The position numbers were made by a program, and so were the translations under genes. A DNA stretch of 64,000 nucleotides from Paenibacillus wynnii (GTDB lineage Bacteria; Bacillota; Bacilli; Paenibacillales; Paenibacillaceae), in the NCBI RefSeq assembly GCF_000757885.1, contig NZ_JQCR01000003.1:1674001-1738000 (forward strand), read 5' to 3'. The notes beneath the pieces are model-generated. The model made no database searches. It was not told where the DNA came from and worked only from the letters and a program-made list of their open reading frames with translations. Numbering within the stretch: position 1 is the stretch's first letter; every line of letters begins with the position of its first letter. Shown piece by piece: positions 39,827 to 49,329 of this stretch.

Positions 39827-42481
39827 CTATAGTTTCTCATCTCTGATCGCTTCAATAATACTTTCTCTCTTTATTCTGGTACCCGTGATCCAGTATGCCA
39901 GACCTACGCAGCTAACGATAAAAGGGAGGAAGAAAACGACGTAACCCCATGGCGCATTTGATATTAAGGTCTCCCATGTCACACTGCTCGCGTTCTGCAG
40001 CATGATGCTGCATCCACCTATGAGCAAAGGTACAGACAGCAGCAAAGGGATACATCCAAAAAATACACCTTCAAGCAACAGTATCCTGTTCATTCCTTTA
40101 GGAGACAGCCCGGAACTGCGAAGCACTGCAAATTGTCTTCTTCGGGCCATAAGATTTCCGGACACAGCGGTGAAGGCTCCGGTGATTCCGACGATTCCGA
40201 GGAATATTGAGAAACCGTTAATAAGCATCGCAACGGATCGCATCAGTTTGTTATAATACGATTCTTGATCAATCAAGGATCGTGTATTCCAATCCTCCTT
40301 CAGAAGATATTGGCTTAGTATCGTATTGGCCTTATCTTGAGCTTCGGCTAGATTTTCACGCGGGATATACATCTTATAGGTAATTCTCTGATAATCCAGC
40401 CCCCGTTCCGGATTGAGGTTCAGCACTATATTCTCGTAAGTTTCCATAGGCACCATAACAATAAGACCAAAGGGATAATAATATTGATCCAGTTCAGGAT
40501 ATTGTTGGGTAAGTGCTCCTACCTTTAGCGTATAACCTTTTAGATTATGAATATCAATCTGGGCTCTTTCTTCAACAGCAAGCGAATCTCCTACAGCAAT
40601 ATCGAGATATTCAGTTAGGGGAGCTTGGAGCTTGTCTATAATTGAATTAATATTACCACTAGTGTAATTAACGACAATTCCTTTATGCTCGGCTGGAATC
40701 TTAAACTGCGCGGGATCAGCACCCGCCTTCTTAGCATATTCTGCAAAGGAAGCGGCATCTAGGCCCTTCAATTCCACAAATATACGCGGGCGCACTCCTT
40801 CCCGCTCCAGATTGTACCTCCCAAAGTAGTGGTTCTTATACCCTCCGACTGCACGGAAATCAGGACTTAATCTCTCCTCATCCCATAACAAGCTATAGTA
40901 CGAATCACGGTACATTACCTGTTTTTGGATACCCGGAATACCGGAGAGTTCCTTCAGCATGAGTGGATCGGGATCTTTCAAGATGTCCGCTGATATCGTT
41001 AGCGTATACGTTCTTCCGGCAAGCATCTGCTTTTGGTCCATGATCCAGATCGCTGAAAAACTCTGAAATCCTAGAAACAGCGTGATACATAATGTCAAGG
41101 AGATTATAGTTGTTCGATATGCCTTTTTATTGGCATACAGCGCGTTAATGGCAAGCTCTCCTTCAAACCCAAACCATTTACGTATCCAGCGGTGATCTCT
41201 AGTCTTCTTAGGAGTAGCAGCTGCCGGTGTATTACGGACAGCCTCAATGGGCAGTAGCTTTCCAAGCTTGATTGCGGGACCCCACGCAGATAATAGAACA
41301 GTGATCACGCTAGCAAGGATAGAAATCAGTATAATCTCCCAGGAGAAAACAACCTGAAGGTGCATATCCGTATTATCTTTTAACTGGGACATCACAAATT
41401 TAATAAGAATTAGCATACTTGTGTAGCCCAGGGTAATACCCAGAGGAATCGCCAAACTGGCAAGAATAAAAGCTTCCATTAGGACACAATATCGGATTTG
41501 CTTCGGTGTAGCTCCCACGCTTTTGAGGATACCAAGTTGTTTGATTTGACTCTCAGCTGTAACTGTAAAGGCATTATAGATAAGAATAATGAACAGAAGC
41601 ATGACCAAACCAATAGATAGAAAAACTGAGAGTAAATAGCCGGATAAGCCGGTATTACTTCCATAACCTCTAGGGTCTCTAACTCCATACAACTCTAGAA
41701 GAGAGGTGTTGTATGTGATTACAGATTGACCTTCATCATTAAGGTTCACTCCGCTATTGGTAGCCAGCAGCGGGAACACTTCGTAGGCCTTACGGATGTT
41801 TTTCAAACTAGCCGATACCGTGTATTGCCCTTCTGGTAAGAGTAATTGTGTATCCATGAATCCATAAGAGTCATAACAGGGGTAAGAGGAGACCCCTTTC
41901 ACATTCAGCGAACCTGTAATCGTAACCGTTAGTTCTCCAGTAGCAAGAAAGGTTTCTCCCTCTAAACGGGGAGAGTCCACGGCTATCGTGTTCCCTTCAA
42001 GTACACGCTCTCCCATAGGAAGAAGTAGTGTATCGCCGATCTTATATTGGGGATTCTCGGAGAAGAATAGTTTGGAGACCACAATTTCTCCGCTTTTCGC
42101 GGGGAGCCTCCCTTCCAGCAACAATTTCAAGTCGATGGTTGTTCCCCACGAATTGGGACTCAGTGGGGTGATACTTATATAGGAGCGCGATGCACCTGAT
42201 AGCTTCAGAGTTTGAGCATGCGACTGTAAGTATACCTCTTTCACTTGGGGATTCTTCTGTATGTACTTCAAACGTTCCTGTGGAATGGGTTCCTCGAATC
42301 GTCCCTGCCAGCTACCTCTGGAGGCAATCGTCATGTCAATTTTATTGAGCCATTCCGTATGGCTGTACACGCCCAAAGCACAGATTAAGGAAGATGCAAC
42401 TAGGATAGCTATGAATATAAAAACACTGTTACGCCGGTTTTCTATCAGATGGGAGAGCGCATATTCACGGATGATTTTCAT
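39827..42481 (-). CDS. FtsX-like ABC transporter permease (884 aa)
   Basis: A large permease with a helix at residues 18-38, an extracytoplasmic domain, a first FtsX core (three helices about 280-405, KQLGILKSVGATPKQIRY), a helix near 460, a second extracytoplasmic domain, and a second FtsX core (about 750-870, RRRQFAVLRSSGLSPKGMNR). It is thus a duplicated FtsX unit that can form the whole channel. It overlaps the ATPase gene by 4 bp (ATGA). Together with the kinase and regulator upstream it makes a self-regulated export or defence module of the type linked to peptide antibiotics. Confidence 0.88.
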   Translation of the reverse strand: MKIIREYALSHLIENRRNSVFIFIAILVASSLICALGVYSHTEWLNKIDMTIASRGSWQGRFEEPIPQERLKYIQKNPQVKEVYLQSHAQTLKLSGASRSYISITPLSPNSWGTTIDLKLLLEGRLPAKSGEIVVSKLFFSENPQYKIGDTLLLPMGERVLEGNTIAVDSPRLEGETFLATGELTVTITGSLNVKGVSSYPCYDSYGFMDTQLLLPEGQYTVSASLKNIRKAYEVFPLLATNSGVNLNDEGQSVITYNTSLLELYGVRDPRGYGSNTGLSGYLLSVFLSIGLVMLLFIILIYNAFTVTAESQIKQLGILKSVGATPKQIRYCVLMEAFILASLAIPLGITLGYTSMLILIKFVMSQLKDNTDMHLQVVFSWEIILISILASVITVLLSAWGPAIKLGKLLPIEAVRNTPAAATPKKTRDHRWIRKWFGFEGELAINALYANKKAYRTTIISLTLCITLFLGFQSFSAIWIMDQKQMLAGRTYTLTISADILKDPDPLMLKELSGIPGIQKQVMYRDSYYSLLWDEERLSPDFRAVGGYKNHYFGRYNLEREGVRPRIFVELKGLDAASFAEYAKKAGADPAQFKIPAEHKGIVVNYTSGNINSIIDKLQAPLTEYLDIAVGDSLAVEERAQIDIHNLKGYTLKVGALTQQYPELDQYYYPFGLIVMVPMETYENIVLNLNPERGLDYQRITYKMYIPRENLAEAQDKANTILSQYLLKEDWNTRSLIDQESYYNKLMRSVAMLINGFSIFLGIVGITGAFTAVSGNLMARRRQFAVLRSSGLSPKGMNRILLLEGVFFGCIPLLLSVPLLIGGCSIMLQNASSVTWETLISNAPWGYVVFFLPFIVSCVGLAYWITGTRIKRESIIEAIRDEKL

Positions 42482-43161
42482 TTCCGAACCGCCTCGTCAG
42501 AAGCTATAATACCATCCTCAATCTGAATAATGCGATCTGCTTCCAACGCTATTTTCTCATCATGGGTGATGAGCAGGACGGTCTGATTGAATTTCTGATT
42601 AGAGAGCTTAAGAAGCTCAATTGTCTCCTCCGTATTCTTTTTATCTAGATTTCCGGTAGGCTCGTCTGCCAGAATAATAGCAGGTCGGTAAATCAATGAA
42701 CGTGCGATTGCAACCCGCTGCTGTTGTCCTCCTGAGAGCTGATTGGGTAAATGCTTGAGCCGATTCTCTAGACCCAGTGTACGTATAATCTCTTTAAATT
42801 GTTCATCGTCCGGATCTCTGCCATCCAGCAGAAGTGGAAGCCTAATATTCTTATTCACATCTAGAGTAGGAATCAGATTATAAAATTGATAAATTAGACC
42901 CACCTTTCTCCTTCTAAATATAGCAAGCTGCTCTTCATTAAGTTTGGATATATCCTGGTTTTCAATGGATATTGTTCCACGTGTGGGTCGGTCAACGCCC
43001 CCTAGCATATGCAAAAGTGTAGACTTTCCTGAGCCTGATGGGCCCATAATAGCTACGAATTCCCCCCTTTGAACCGAAAGATTCACTTCGTGAAGTGCGG
43101 TTACTATCGTTTCCCCAGATCCATAGGTTTTGGTTAAATGTTCACAGCGCAATATTTCCAT
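42478..43161 (-). CDS. ABC transporter ATP-binding protein
   Basis: A 227-residue MacB/LolD-type ATPase: Walker A GPSGSGKST (40-48), Q-loop IYQFYNLIPT, signature LSGGQQQRVAIARSL, Walker B ILADEPTGNLD and switch His in LLITHDEK. It energises the duplicated FtsX permease encoded directly downstream. SD AAAGGAGG precedes the ATG at 43161. A -10 box and two TGTCA direct repeats lie upstream, so the transporter genes have their own regulated promoter apart from the two-component genes. Confidence 0.92.
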   Translation of the reverse strand: MEILRCEHLTKTYGSGETIVTALHEVNLSVQRGEFVAIMGPSGSGKSTLLHMLGGVDRPTRGTISIENQDISKLNEEQLAIFRRRKVGLIYQFYNLIPTLDVNKNIRLPLLLDGRDPDDEQFKEIIRTLGLENRLKHLPNQLSGGQQQRVAIARSLIYRPAIILADEPTGNLDKKNTEETIELLKLSNQKFNQTVLLITHDEKIALEADRIIQIEDGIIASDEAVRK

Positions 43162-43186
43162 CTGTACGAACCTCCTTTATGCAGCC

Positions 43187-43219
43187 ATTATACTCGCCCA
43201 AAATGACATTCCGGTGACA
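43187..43219 (-). promoter_or_regulatory. Probable regulated promoter of the ABC genes
   Basis: On the minus strand a TATAAT box (43192-43187) is preceded by two TGTCA direct repeats (43219-43215 and 43208-43204) with starts exactly 11 bp apart, and no consensus -35. That is the layout of an OmpR-type activated promoter; the regulator would be the neighbouring response regulator (44412-45092). Confidence 0.5.
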
Positions 43220-43228
43220 AACCAGAAT

Positions 43229-44419
43229 TCAGCGCGTATACATTTTTACAATAAATCGTGCTCCACCCTCCGGTCGATTCTCTGCCCGAATGGTGCCCTT
43301 CTGCTTATCGATGATCGATTTGGCCATCGCAAGCCCGATACCCACGCTATTCTTATGGGCATTTCTTCCTTTGTAAAACCGCTCGAACAAACGTGGAATA
43401 TCCTCCATCACGAATCCTTCACCGCTATCCTCCACCACGATTTTCGTGAAAATAGGGTTTTGCTCGTAGCTGAGCGAAATAGCCCCACCCTCAGGGGTAT
43501 GTTCAGAGCAATTCTTGATCAGATTGATCAGCGCTTCCACACTCCAATACCAATCTCCACAATAGAATAATGTTGGCTCGGACTGAAGGATTAGGGTCTG
43601 TCTCTTCTGACCGATGACCTTTTCCAAAGGTTCCGAAGCACTCGTGAGCATCTCAAACACATTAATCGGTTCCTGTCGCATTTCCAGAGTTCCGGCATCC
43701 AGTCTGGATAATGTAAGCAGTGTTGAAACCAGATGTTCCAGGCGAGTCATTTGACCATGAATCTTTTCTACATATAGAAGTTCCTCCCTATCCCTATTGC
43801 TGTCCAAGAGCAGCTCCGTCATCAAAAACACAGAGGTAATTGGAGTTTTAAGCTGGTGAGCGATGTCCGCTAGATTGTCTGCCAAGGATTGCCTTTCCTT
43901 CAATGCAGTCTCTCGCGTCTGGCGAAGTTCCACAACTGTCTTATACATTTCATCCTCTAATAAAGAAAATTCATCTTCCTGAACCCGGTGCATAACACCT
44001 TCCTGCCTTCGATTAATAGAGCTTAGATAGTTAGTCAGTTCATGGATTCGGACTCTTTTTTTCCTCGTAAAACCACATAGGGTAACAGTGAACAACAGAA
44101 ATAAAAGTCCCCACACCCAAAGGCTATGTGTAATGCTAGCCCAGAGGTTTTCTCCGAAAAACAACCGTTGGGTGTATCCATATTTGTTCAAGATTTCATC
44201 ACCAAGTTGTGATCTCTCAGTTTTCGGGTGGTTGAGTCCTTGTATCAAGGATTCTTCGAGATCCGGGTGTTGACTATATACAGATCCTACCAAGTAGGCA
44301 GTATGGTTATACGTTGTATTTGATATGGCCCTGGAAGCCAGAATACCCATCAATAGTCCAATACAAATAGCGGTAACAAAGCCTATAACTAGAGCCAAGG
44401 TCAACTGTTTTCTACTCAT
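43229..44419 (-). CDS. Sensor histidine kinase of the ABC-linked two-component system
   Basis: A 396-residue kinase with TM1 (about 8-30), a short outer loop of some 65 residues, TM2 (about 102-118), a cytoplasmic linker, HisKA with His188 in LADIAHQLKTPITS, and HATPase_c (NLIKNCSEHTPEGG N box, GVGIGLAMAKSII G box). The layout resembles VncS/VanS-type kinases. The ATG at 44419 is preferred because GGAGG lies 6 nt before it; its start overlaps the end of the response regulator gene. Confidence 0.88.
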   Translation of the reverse strand: MSRKQLTLALVIGFVTAICIGLLMGILASRAISNTTYNHTAYLVGSVYSQHPDLEESLIQGLNHPKTERSQLGDEILNKYGYTQRLFFGENLWASITHSLWVWGLLFLLFTVTLCGFTRKKRVRIHELTNYLSSINRRQEGVMHRVQEDEFSLLEDEMYKTVVELRQTRETALKERQSLADNLADIAHQLKTPITSVFLMTELLLDSNRDREELLYVEKIHGQMTRLEHLVSTLLTLSRLDAGTLEMRQEPINVFEMLTSASEPLEKVIGQKRQTLILQSEPTLFYCGDWYWSVEALINLIKNCSEHTPEGGAISLSYEQNPIFTKIVVEDSGEGFVMEDIPRLFERFYKGRNAHKNSVGIGLAMAKSIIDKQKGTIRAENRPEGGARFIVKMYTR

Positions 44420-45092
44420 CAGCATCCTCCGCTCTGTAGCCGATTCCGCGAATCGTTTTCATGCAGGATGGATCTCCCAGCTTCTCTCGGAGTCTCTTCA
44501 TGGTTACGGTCAGTGTGTTGTCATTTACAAAAGCACCGTCCATATCCCATAAGCTTTCAAGTAGAATTCTACGGGTTAAGGTTTTATTTTTGTTCTCCAA
44601 AAGAATTAGTAGCAGCCGGTATTCGCTGGCGGTCAGCAGCACCTCTTTATCATCACAAAACACCTGAGTCTTGGTCTTATCCAGCATAATTCCTTCACAG
44701 GACAGGTTGCTTGTTGTGGGTAAAACTCTACCCCGGCGAAGTACAGCGTTAATACGAGAGAACAAAATACTTAACTGAAACGGCTTTATAATATAGTCGT
44801 CTGCACCCATGTCGAGTCCCTTCACAATATCCTTCGCATCATCCCGAACGGTTAGAAAAATAACAGGTGTACTTGAGGTTTTCTTGAAGTAAGCACACAA
44901 CTCGTACCCATTTCCATCAGGAAGATTCCAATCCAGCAGTATTAGATCAAACGGTTGGGTTTGCAAAATTGTTTTTGCCTTATGAACACTTTCTACGCAG
45001 GTTACCTTAAAGTTCCTCTTTTGCATAAATACCTGAATCCCATAGGCAATAGTCTCATCATCTTCAACGATTAGTAATTGTTGTCTTCCCAT
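44412..45092 (-). CDS. OmpR-family response regulator
   Basis: A 226-residue regulator with receiver (acidic Glu10-Asp11-Asp12, phospho-acceptor Asp54 in LILLDWNLPDG, Lys in YIIKPFQLS) and a winged-helix DNA-binding domain (about 130-224; LTASEYRLLLILLEN, DNTLTVTMKRLREKLG). It is encoded first in the cluster regulator-kinase-(gap)-ATPase-permease and should switch on the ABC genes when the kinase senses its ligand. The ATG at 45092 follows AAGGAGTG. Confidence 0.9.
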   Translation of the reverse strand: MGRQQLLIVEDDETIAYGIQVFMQKRNFKVTCVESVHKAKTILQTQPFDLILLDWNLPDGNGYELCAYFKKTSSTPVIFLTVRDDAKDIVKGLDMGADDYIIKPFQLSILFSRINAVLRRGRVLPTTSNLSCEGIMLDKTKTQVFCDDKEVLLTASEYRLLLILLENKNKTLTRRILLESLWDMDGAFVNDNTLTVTMKRLREKLGDPSCMKTIRGIGYRAEDADE

Positions 45093-45183
45093 ATTTGCAC
45101 TCCTTGGACGTTCATTTATGTATAGATAATTCTATAAGGTTTAGTATAACTGCTGTAGATATCAATAGTTATATTATTCCATT

Positions 45184-45208
45184 AAAAAAACCGCCAAAGC
45201 GGCGGCTT
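45184..45208 (-). terminator. Terminator after the amino acid permease gene
   Basis: CCGCC (45191-45195) and GGCGG (45201-45205) plus flanking A/T pairs form a compact GC-rich hairpin, followed on the minus strand by TTTTTTTAAT. It lies about 40 bp past the stop. Confidence 0.8.
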
Positions 45209-45247
45209 TATCTCTTATCTCATACTCAATCGTCCCTGTTCATAAAT

Positions 45248-46741
45248 TCATTTTCGGGGTTCATCACCCTTCTTCAATTCGGCGCTTTTAGCCAGTACCT
45301 CGGGTATTCCTTCGGTCAGTTCTTCTGACATCTCTGTCTGGGCTAATCCGGAAAAAGGCGATGTTATAGATGGCACACGAACCAATGGCTTGCGAGCCAC
45401 TACCACAGGTTTACGAAAGTGTCCCCATGCGTACAAGCCTGCGAATATTGCTACAAACATAACACCTGCAGCCAATCCTCCCCCCTGTCCAGGGATTAGC
45501 GGCATGCTTACTATGATTGCAATAAGACTTCCGATGGTGAGCCAGGATGTATATGGAAAACCTTTTAATCCATGCTGCTTCGAGAATGGTCCCCCATTCC
45601 GTTTGCGTAACCGGTAGTGGCTTGCCATAATGATAGCGTACGTGAACAGTACAGAGAAACCGCCAGAGCTCACCAGGAACAGATAGACCCCTTGCGGTAA
45701 AAGCATACCTAGACCGAGTCCTGCTAACATGGACCCTCCAGAAATAAGGATTCCACGATAGGGAATGTCCTTACGGTCTTTCATCCAAGCCGGGGTGTGT
45801 CCTTCATCTGCTAAAGAACGGAGCATTTGTCCAAGTCCGAATACAGATGCGAGCATGGTGGATAACACGGCGGAGATCAGTACAATATTCATAGCCGATC
45901 CCGTCCAGCCTAAACCATGCAGGCTAAGTGCGGATACAAACGGACTAACTGCTTCAGTCACCAGAGATGAAGGAATCAGCAAGAACAATGCCGCCATCCC
46001 GGATAAATAAAGGCCAATCAACAATACGGTAGTATAACGAATGGCCTTTGGTATTGTTTTTGCAGGATCAGTAGTTTCCGTTGATGTTTGTCCGAGGACC
46101 TCAAATCCTGAATAAGAGAACATTACGATCAGCATGCTCCCGGCGATTCCACGGATACCTCCCGGTATCCAATTCTCCGAACGAAGGACATCAACACCCA
46201 CGGGTCTCGGTCCCCCTGTAGTAAATCCAACTACAAAGAAAATGGCTATGAATACAAAGGCAACAATCGCGAGCAGCTTAAACACGGCTAGTCCGCTCTC
46301 CAGCTTGCTTAAACGCTCTGCCCCCAGCAAGTTCAGCAGGGTCACACCCACAATAATAATACTTCCGAGGAGCGGCAGTGATATTCCAGGGAACCAGCCC
46401 CTTAGAAGAATTGAAACTGCCGTTGCCTCACTGGACATAGCCAGTACAAGTCCAATCCAGTAGACCCAACCGACCGTATAACCTGCTCCCTTCCCAAAAG
46501 CTTGCTCTGTATAAGAGCGGAATGAGCTTGACTTCGGATTAGCCACCGTCATTTCGGCTATAGCGGTCAAAATGAAATAAACCAATATACCGCCAATCAC
46601 AAAAGCTATTAGTGCAGAAGGTCCAGCCGCACGAACAACAATCGAGCTACCTAGGAAAAAAGAGCCTCCTACTACAGTACCAAGCGCAAGCATTGTAAGC
46701 TGCCACACGGATAAACCTTTTGTATCCTTCTCCTGCTCCAT
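45248..46741 (-). CDS. APC-family amino acid permease
   Basis: A 497-residue protein with twelve predicted helices. The first helix carries LALGTVVGGSFFLGSS, the unwound Gly-rich segment of APC transporters, and the third to fifth helices include YTVGWVYWIGLVLAMSSEATAV and MFSYSGFEVLGQTSTET. It imports an amino acid with protons; specificity cannot be read. The C-terminal 45 residues are a hydrophilic cytoplasmic tail (EMSEELTEGIPEVL). SD GGGGAGG precedes the ATG. It is divergent from the Mn catalase gene. Confidence 0.88.
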   Translation of the reverse strand: MEQEKDTKGLSVWQLTMLALGTVVGGSFFLGSSIVVRAAGPSALIAFVIGGILVYFILTAIAEMTVANPKSSSFRSYTEQAFGKGAGYTVGWVYWIGLVLAMSSEATAVSILLRGWFPGISLPLLGSIIIVGVTLLNLLGAERLSKLESGLAVFKLLAIVAFVFIAIFFVVGFTTGGPRPVGVDVLRSENWIPGGIRGIAGSMLIVMFSYSGFEVLGQTSTETTDPAKTIPKAIRYTTVLLIGLYLSGMAALFLLIPSSLVTEAVSPFVSALSLHGLGWTGSAMNIVLISAVLSTMLASVFGLGQMLRSLADEGHTPAWMKDRKDIPYRGILISGGSMLAGLGLGMLLPQGVYLFLVSSGGFSVLFTYAIIMASHYRLRKRNGGPFSKQHGLKGFPYTSWLTIGSLIAIIVSMPLIPGQGGGLAAGVMFVAIFAGLYAWGHFRKPVVVARKPLVRVPSITSPFSGLAQTEMSEELTEGIPEVLAKSAELKKGDEPRK

Positions 46742-46950
46742 GGGTTCCTCCCCAATCTTTTTTTTACAAGTATCTGCAAAAACAAGGGAAGTTACCCGTT
46801 AATTCGAAATATGGTAACCTCTTCTCCATGATTGTGCAGAGAATGGCATCCCAACTCATACGTATAATTTTCTGCAAATTCTACTCGTATAGTAATTTGA
46901 ATATTGAGAACTCTAACAACAGCATCTGAACTTTCCAGGAGGAGATCACT

Positions 46951-47826
46951 TTGTTTTACTACCAAGAAAAACTAATAAATGAAATCGTGCCGGATCGGCC
47001 CGATCCCGCTGCAGCCAAAGCTCTGCAAGAAATTTTAGGCGGTCATTTTGGTGAAATGCGTACAATGATGCAATTTTCATTTCAAAGCGCCAATTTTCGT
47101 GGACCGGCAACCGAATACCGTGATTTAATAAGAGGAATTTTTATAGAGGAAATTAGCCATGTTGAATTGGTACAAGCCACGATTAATCAGTTATTAGATG
47201 ATTCCGGATCAACCTCTAAGGCCGATAACACGGGTGATCCTGCACTTACAAGCGCTGTAGGGGATGGCCTCACGTATCATTACATTATCGGTGCACAAAG
47301 CTCCCTGCCTGTTGATTCCTCCGGTAATCCTTGGAACGGCTCTTGGGTGTATGACCACGGTAATCTGGTTAGTAATTTATTAGACAATTTGGTGCTGGAA
47401 GCGACCGGAACCCTACAGAAATCGCGTATTTATGAAATGAGCGCTAATAAAACCATGCGCGAAACATTAGCTTTCCTAATGGTTCGGGATAATGCTCATC
47501 AGAATGCCTATGCGAAAGCGCTTGAGACCTTGGGGGTAAAATGGGGGAATGTTCTTCCTGTACCCGATTACGACTTGAAGCAGTACCCGGAATGCCGCAA
47601 ATACATTGAACGGGGCTGGAATAACATCCAATTCAATTTCAGAATGGATTCTACAAGAATCGGTGAGATCTTCCAAGGAACTTCTCCTGGTCGTCATGGT
47701 GGCACCTTATCTATGGCGGAACCTCCGATGGGCTTTCCGGTTCCTGTTCTGGCAGAGAGACCCATTGAACATAGTCCGGAAATCCCTACAGTCGGTAAGG
47801 ATCCCTTGTTTACAAGCAGGGTGTAA
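46951..47826 (+). CDS. Manganese (non-heme) catalase
   Basis: A 291-residue dimanganese catalase that converts hydrogen peroxide to water and oxygen. The four-helix bundle carries the ligand helices GGHFGEMRTMMQFSFQ, RGIFIEEISHVELVQ, DNLVLEATGTLQKSRIYEM and LAFLMVRDNAHQNAYAKAL, supplying the Glu and His ligands. The TTG start at 46951 has SD CAGGAGGAG. Related proteins in Bacillus are spore-coat associated (CotJC, YdbD, YjqC types), but no cotJ partner is present. A weak hairpin follows at 47853-47899. Confidence 0.9.
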   Translation: MFYYQEKLINEIVPDRPDPAAAKALQEILGGHFGEMRTMMQFSFQSANFRGPATEYRDLIRGIFIEEISHVELVQATINQLLDDSGSTSKADNTGDPALTSAVGDGLTYHYIIGAQSSLPVDSSGNPWNGSWVYDHGNLVSNLLDNLVLEATGTLQKSRIYEMSANKTMRETLAFLMVRDNAHQNAYAKALETLGVKWGNVLPVPDYDLKQYPECRKYIERGWNNIQFNFRMDSTRIGEIFQGTSPGRHGGTLSMAEPPMGFPVPVLAERPIEHSPEIPTVGKDPLFTSRV

Positions 47827-47852
47827 AAGTCTTCACTCACGTTCAAAGTTCG

Positions 47853-47899
47853 AGGGGCTTACCCTAGTCAATATCGTTGACTTTGGTCTAGTCCCTTTT
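47853..47899 (+). terminator. Probable terminator after the Mn catalase gene
   Basis: AGTCAA and TTGACT close a 5-nt loop, with a longer imperfect outer stem (AGGG/CCCT), followed by TTTTC. The stem has several mismatches. Confidence 0.45.
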
Positions 47900-48031
47900 C
47901 TATGTATCTTGTTCTAATTTATTCATTAAATTTATTTATTAAATTTTTTTGTGAGTTTTGAATGCGTTTTCCTAGAAAAGTATGCTTTAATAAAGTATCG
48001 TAAAAGAAAATTCCAGAGTAAAGGAGCTTAT

Positions 48032-48439
48032 ATGATGGAAATATCCTCATTTTTGTTACCCAAAGACAAGGTTGCCTATATAACCTCCTCATTCTCCATG
48101 CGGGAAGCCATGGATCAGCTGGAACAGCACCATTACACGGCAATCCCTATTGTTGATGAAGAAGGGAAATATGTAGGCACTCTATCGGAAGGCGATCTTT
48201 TATGGAAACTGAAAAACACACCGGATCTTACCTTTGGCAATATGGAGAAAGTTCCAGTAAGCGAAATTCAAAAGCATGTTCACAACGAGAGCGTCTTGAT
48301 AAATGCTCAAATGGAGGATATGCTAACGCTCGCGGCCGACCAGAATTTTGTTCCCGTGATCGAAAAGGGTGGGATATTCCTAGGTATAATCCGCCGAAAA
48401 GATATTATTGAATACTACACTAGAAATATAACAGATTAA
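48032..48439 (+). CDS. Protein with paired CBS domains
   Basis: A 135-residue cytoplasmic protein made of two CBS motifs (about 12-60, SMREAMDQLEQHHYTAIPIVDEEGKYVGTLSEGD; about 78-130, MEDMLTLAADQNFVPVIEKGGIFLGIIRRKDII). Paired CBS domains bind adenine nucleotides; small stand-alone ones in Bacillales include c-di-AMP binders such as DarB, but this is not a clear match. ATGs at 48032 and 48035 share SD AAAGGAG. It is followed 60 bp later by the YdcF gene. Confidence 0.83.
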   Translation: MMEISSFLLPKDKVAYITSSFSMREAMDQLEQHHYTAIPIVDEEGKYVGTLSEGDLLWKLKNTPDLTFGNMEKVPVSEIQKHVHNESVLINAQMEDMLTLAADQNFVPVIEKGGIFLGIIRRKDIIEYYTRNITD

Positions 48440-48498
48440 AAAGAATCCCAATCCTTTGATATAATAGAACCAAAGTCTAAAAAAGCGGGGTTCTAGTA

Positions 48499-49245
48499 AT
48501 GATCTATCTAATCAAACTTATCTACAGCTTCATTCTTCCACCTGGTATATTTATACTTCTTTTGGCAGGAATATCTTTATGGTTATGGAAACGTGAACGG
48601 AAACCGGCCTTGTTGCTTCTAGCAGTAACGTTGGTCATGTACCTATCTGCAACGAGTTGGGTCGGGGGCATGTTAATGGGGAGTCTGGAACGAAAATACC
48701 CCCAGCCAAATGCGCTAAAGGGCGATATTATCGTAGTGCTTGGAGGTGGAGCTACCTCGGGAACTCCTGATTTGGACGGCGAAGGTAATTTATCTGGATC
48801 AGCTGCCAACCGTCTGTTAACAGCCGCGAGGCTTCACCGCTCCAGTGGACTTCCAATCCTTATCTCTGGTGGAAAAGTATTCTCCGACACGGGGAACGAG
48901 GCCGAAATTTCCCGGAGGCAGCTGCAAGCACTGGGAATTCCCAATAAGGACATATTTATCGAGAACCAGTCCTTAAATACTGAACAAAATGCTAAGTTCA
49001 CCGCGGAACAATTGATGAATCGAGGTTTTTCTGAACCAGTATTGGTTACTTCTGCTTTTCATCTACCGCGAGCCATTATTGAGTTCAAGCAGGCTGGACT
49101 GATTGTACAGCCTTATCCTACTGATTATTGGACCAGCAGGCCAGAGAAGCTGTACGCGTCAAAGTTCACACCGTCCTCCACTGGCCTCTCCTTAACCGCA
49201 ACAGCACTGAAAGAATACCTCGGATTGCTGGCTGCAACATTTTAA
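48499..49245 (+). CDS. YdcF/ElyC-type DUF218 membrane protein
   Basis: A 248-residue protein with two N-terminal membrane helices (about 8-26 and 34-52) and an extracytoplasmic DUF218 domain: IIVVLGGG, NRLLTAARLHRSSGLPILISGG, SLNTEQNAKFTAEQL and LVTSAFHLPRAIIEFKQAGL. Family members (SanA, ElyC, YdcF) are linked to envelope assembly and lipid-carrier recycling, though the reaction is unclear. The ATG follows GCGGGG. A perfect long terminator ends the unit. Confidence 0.87.
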   Translation: MIYLIKLIYSFILPPGIFILLLAGISLWLWKRERKPALLLLAVTLVMYLSATSWVGGMLMGSLERKYPQPNALKGDIIVVLGGGATSGTPDLDGEGNLSGSAANRLLTAARLHRSSGLPILISGGKVFSDTGNEAEISRRQLQALGIPNKDIFIENQSLNTEQNAKFTAEQLMNRGFSEPVLVTSAFHLPRAIIEFKQAGLIVQPYPTDYWTSRPEKLYASKFTPSSTGLSLTATALKEYLGLLAATF

Positions 49246-49249
49246 TATG

Positions 49250-49306
49250 CAAACAAAAACCGCCCCAAATCAGCAGGCTCTGCGATCATGGGACGGTTTT
49301 TGTTTG
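49250..49306. terminator. Strong bidirectional terminator
   Basis: CAAACAAAAACCGCCCCA (49250-49267) pairs with TGGGACGGTTTTTGTTTG (49289-49306) with one mismatch. It serves the rightward DUF218 gene and the leftward L25 gene. Confidence 0.88.
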
Positions 49307-49329
49307 CTCAAGTAAAGTAATTTTTATGT

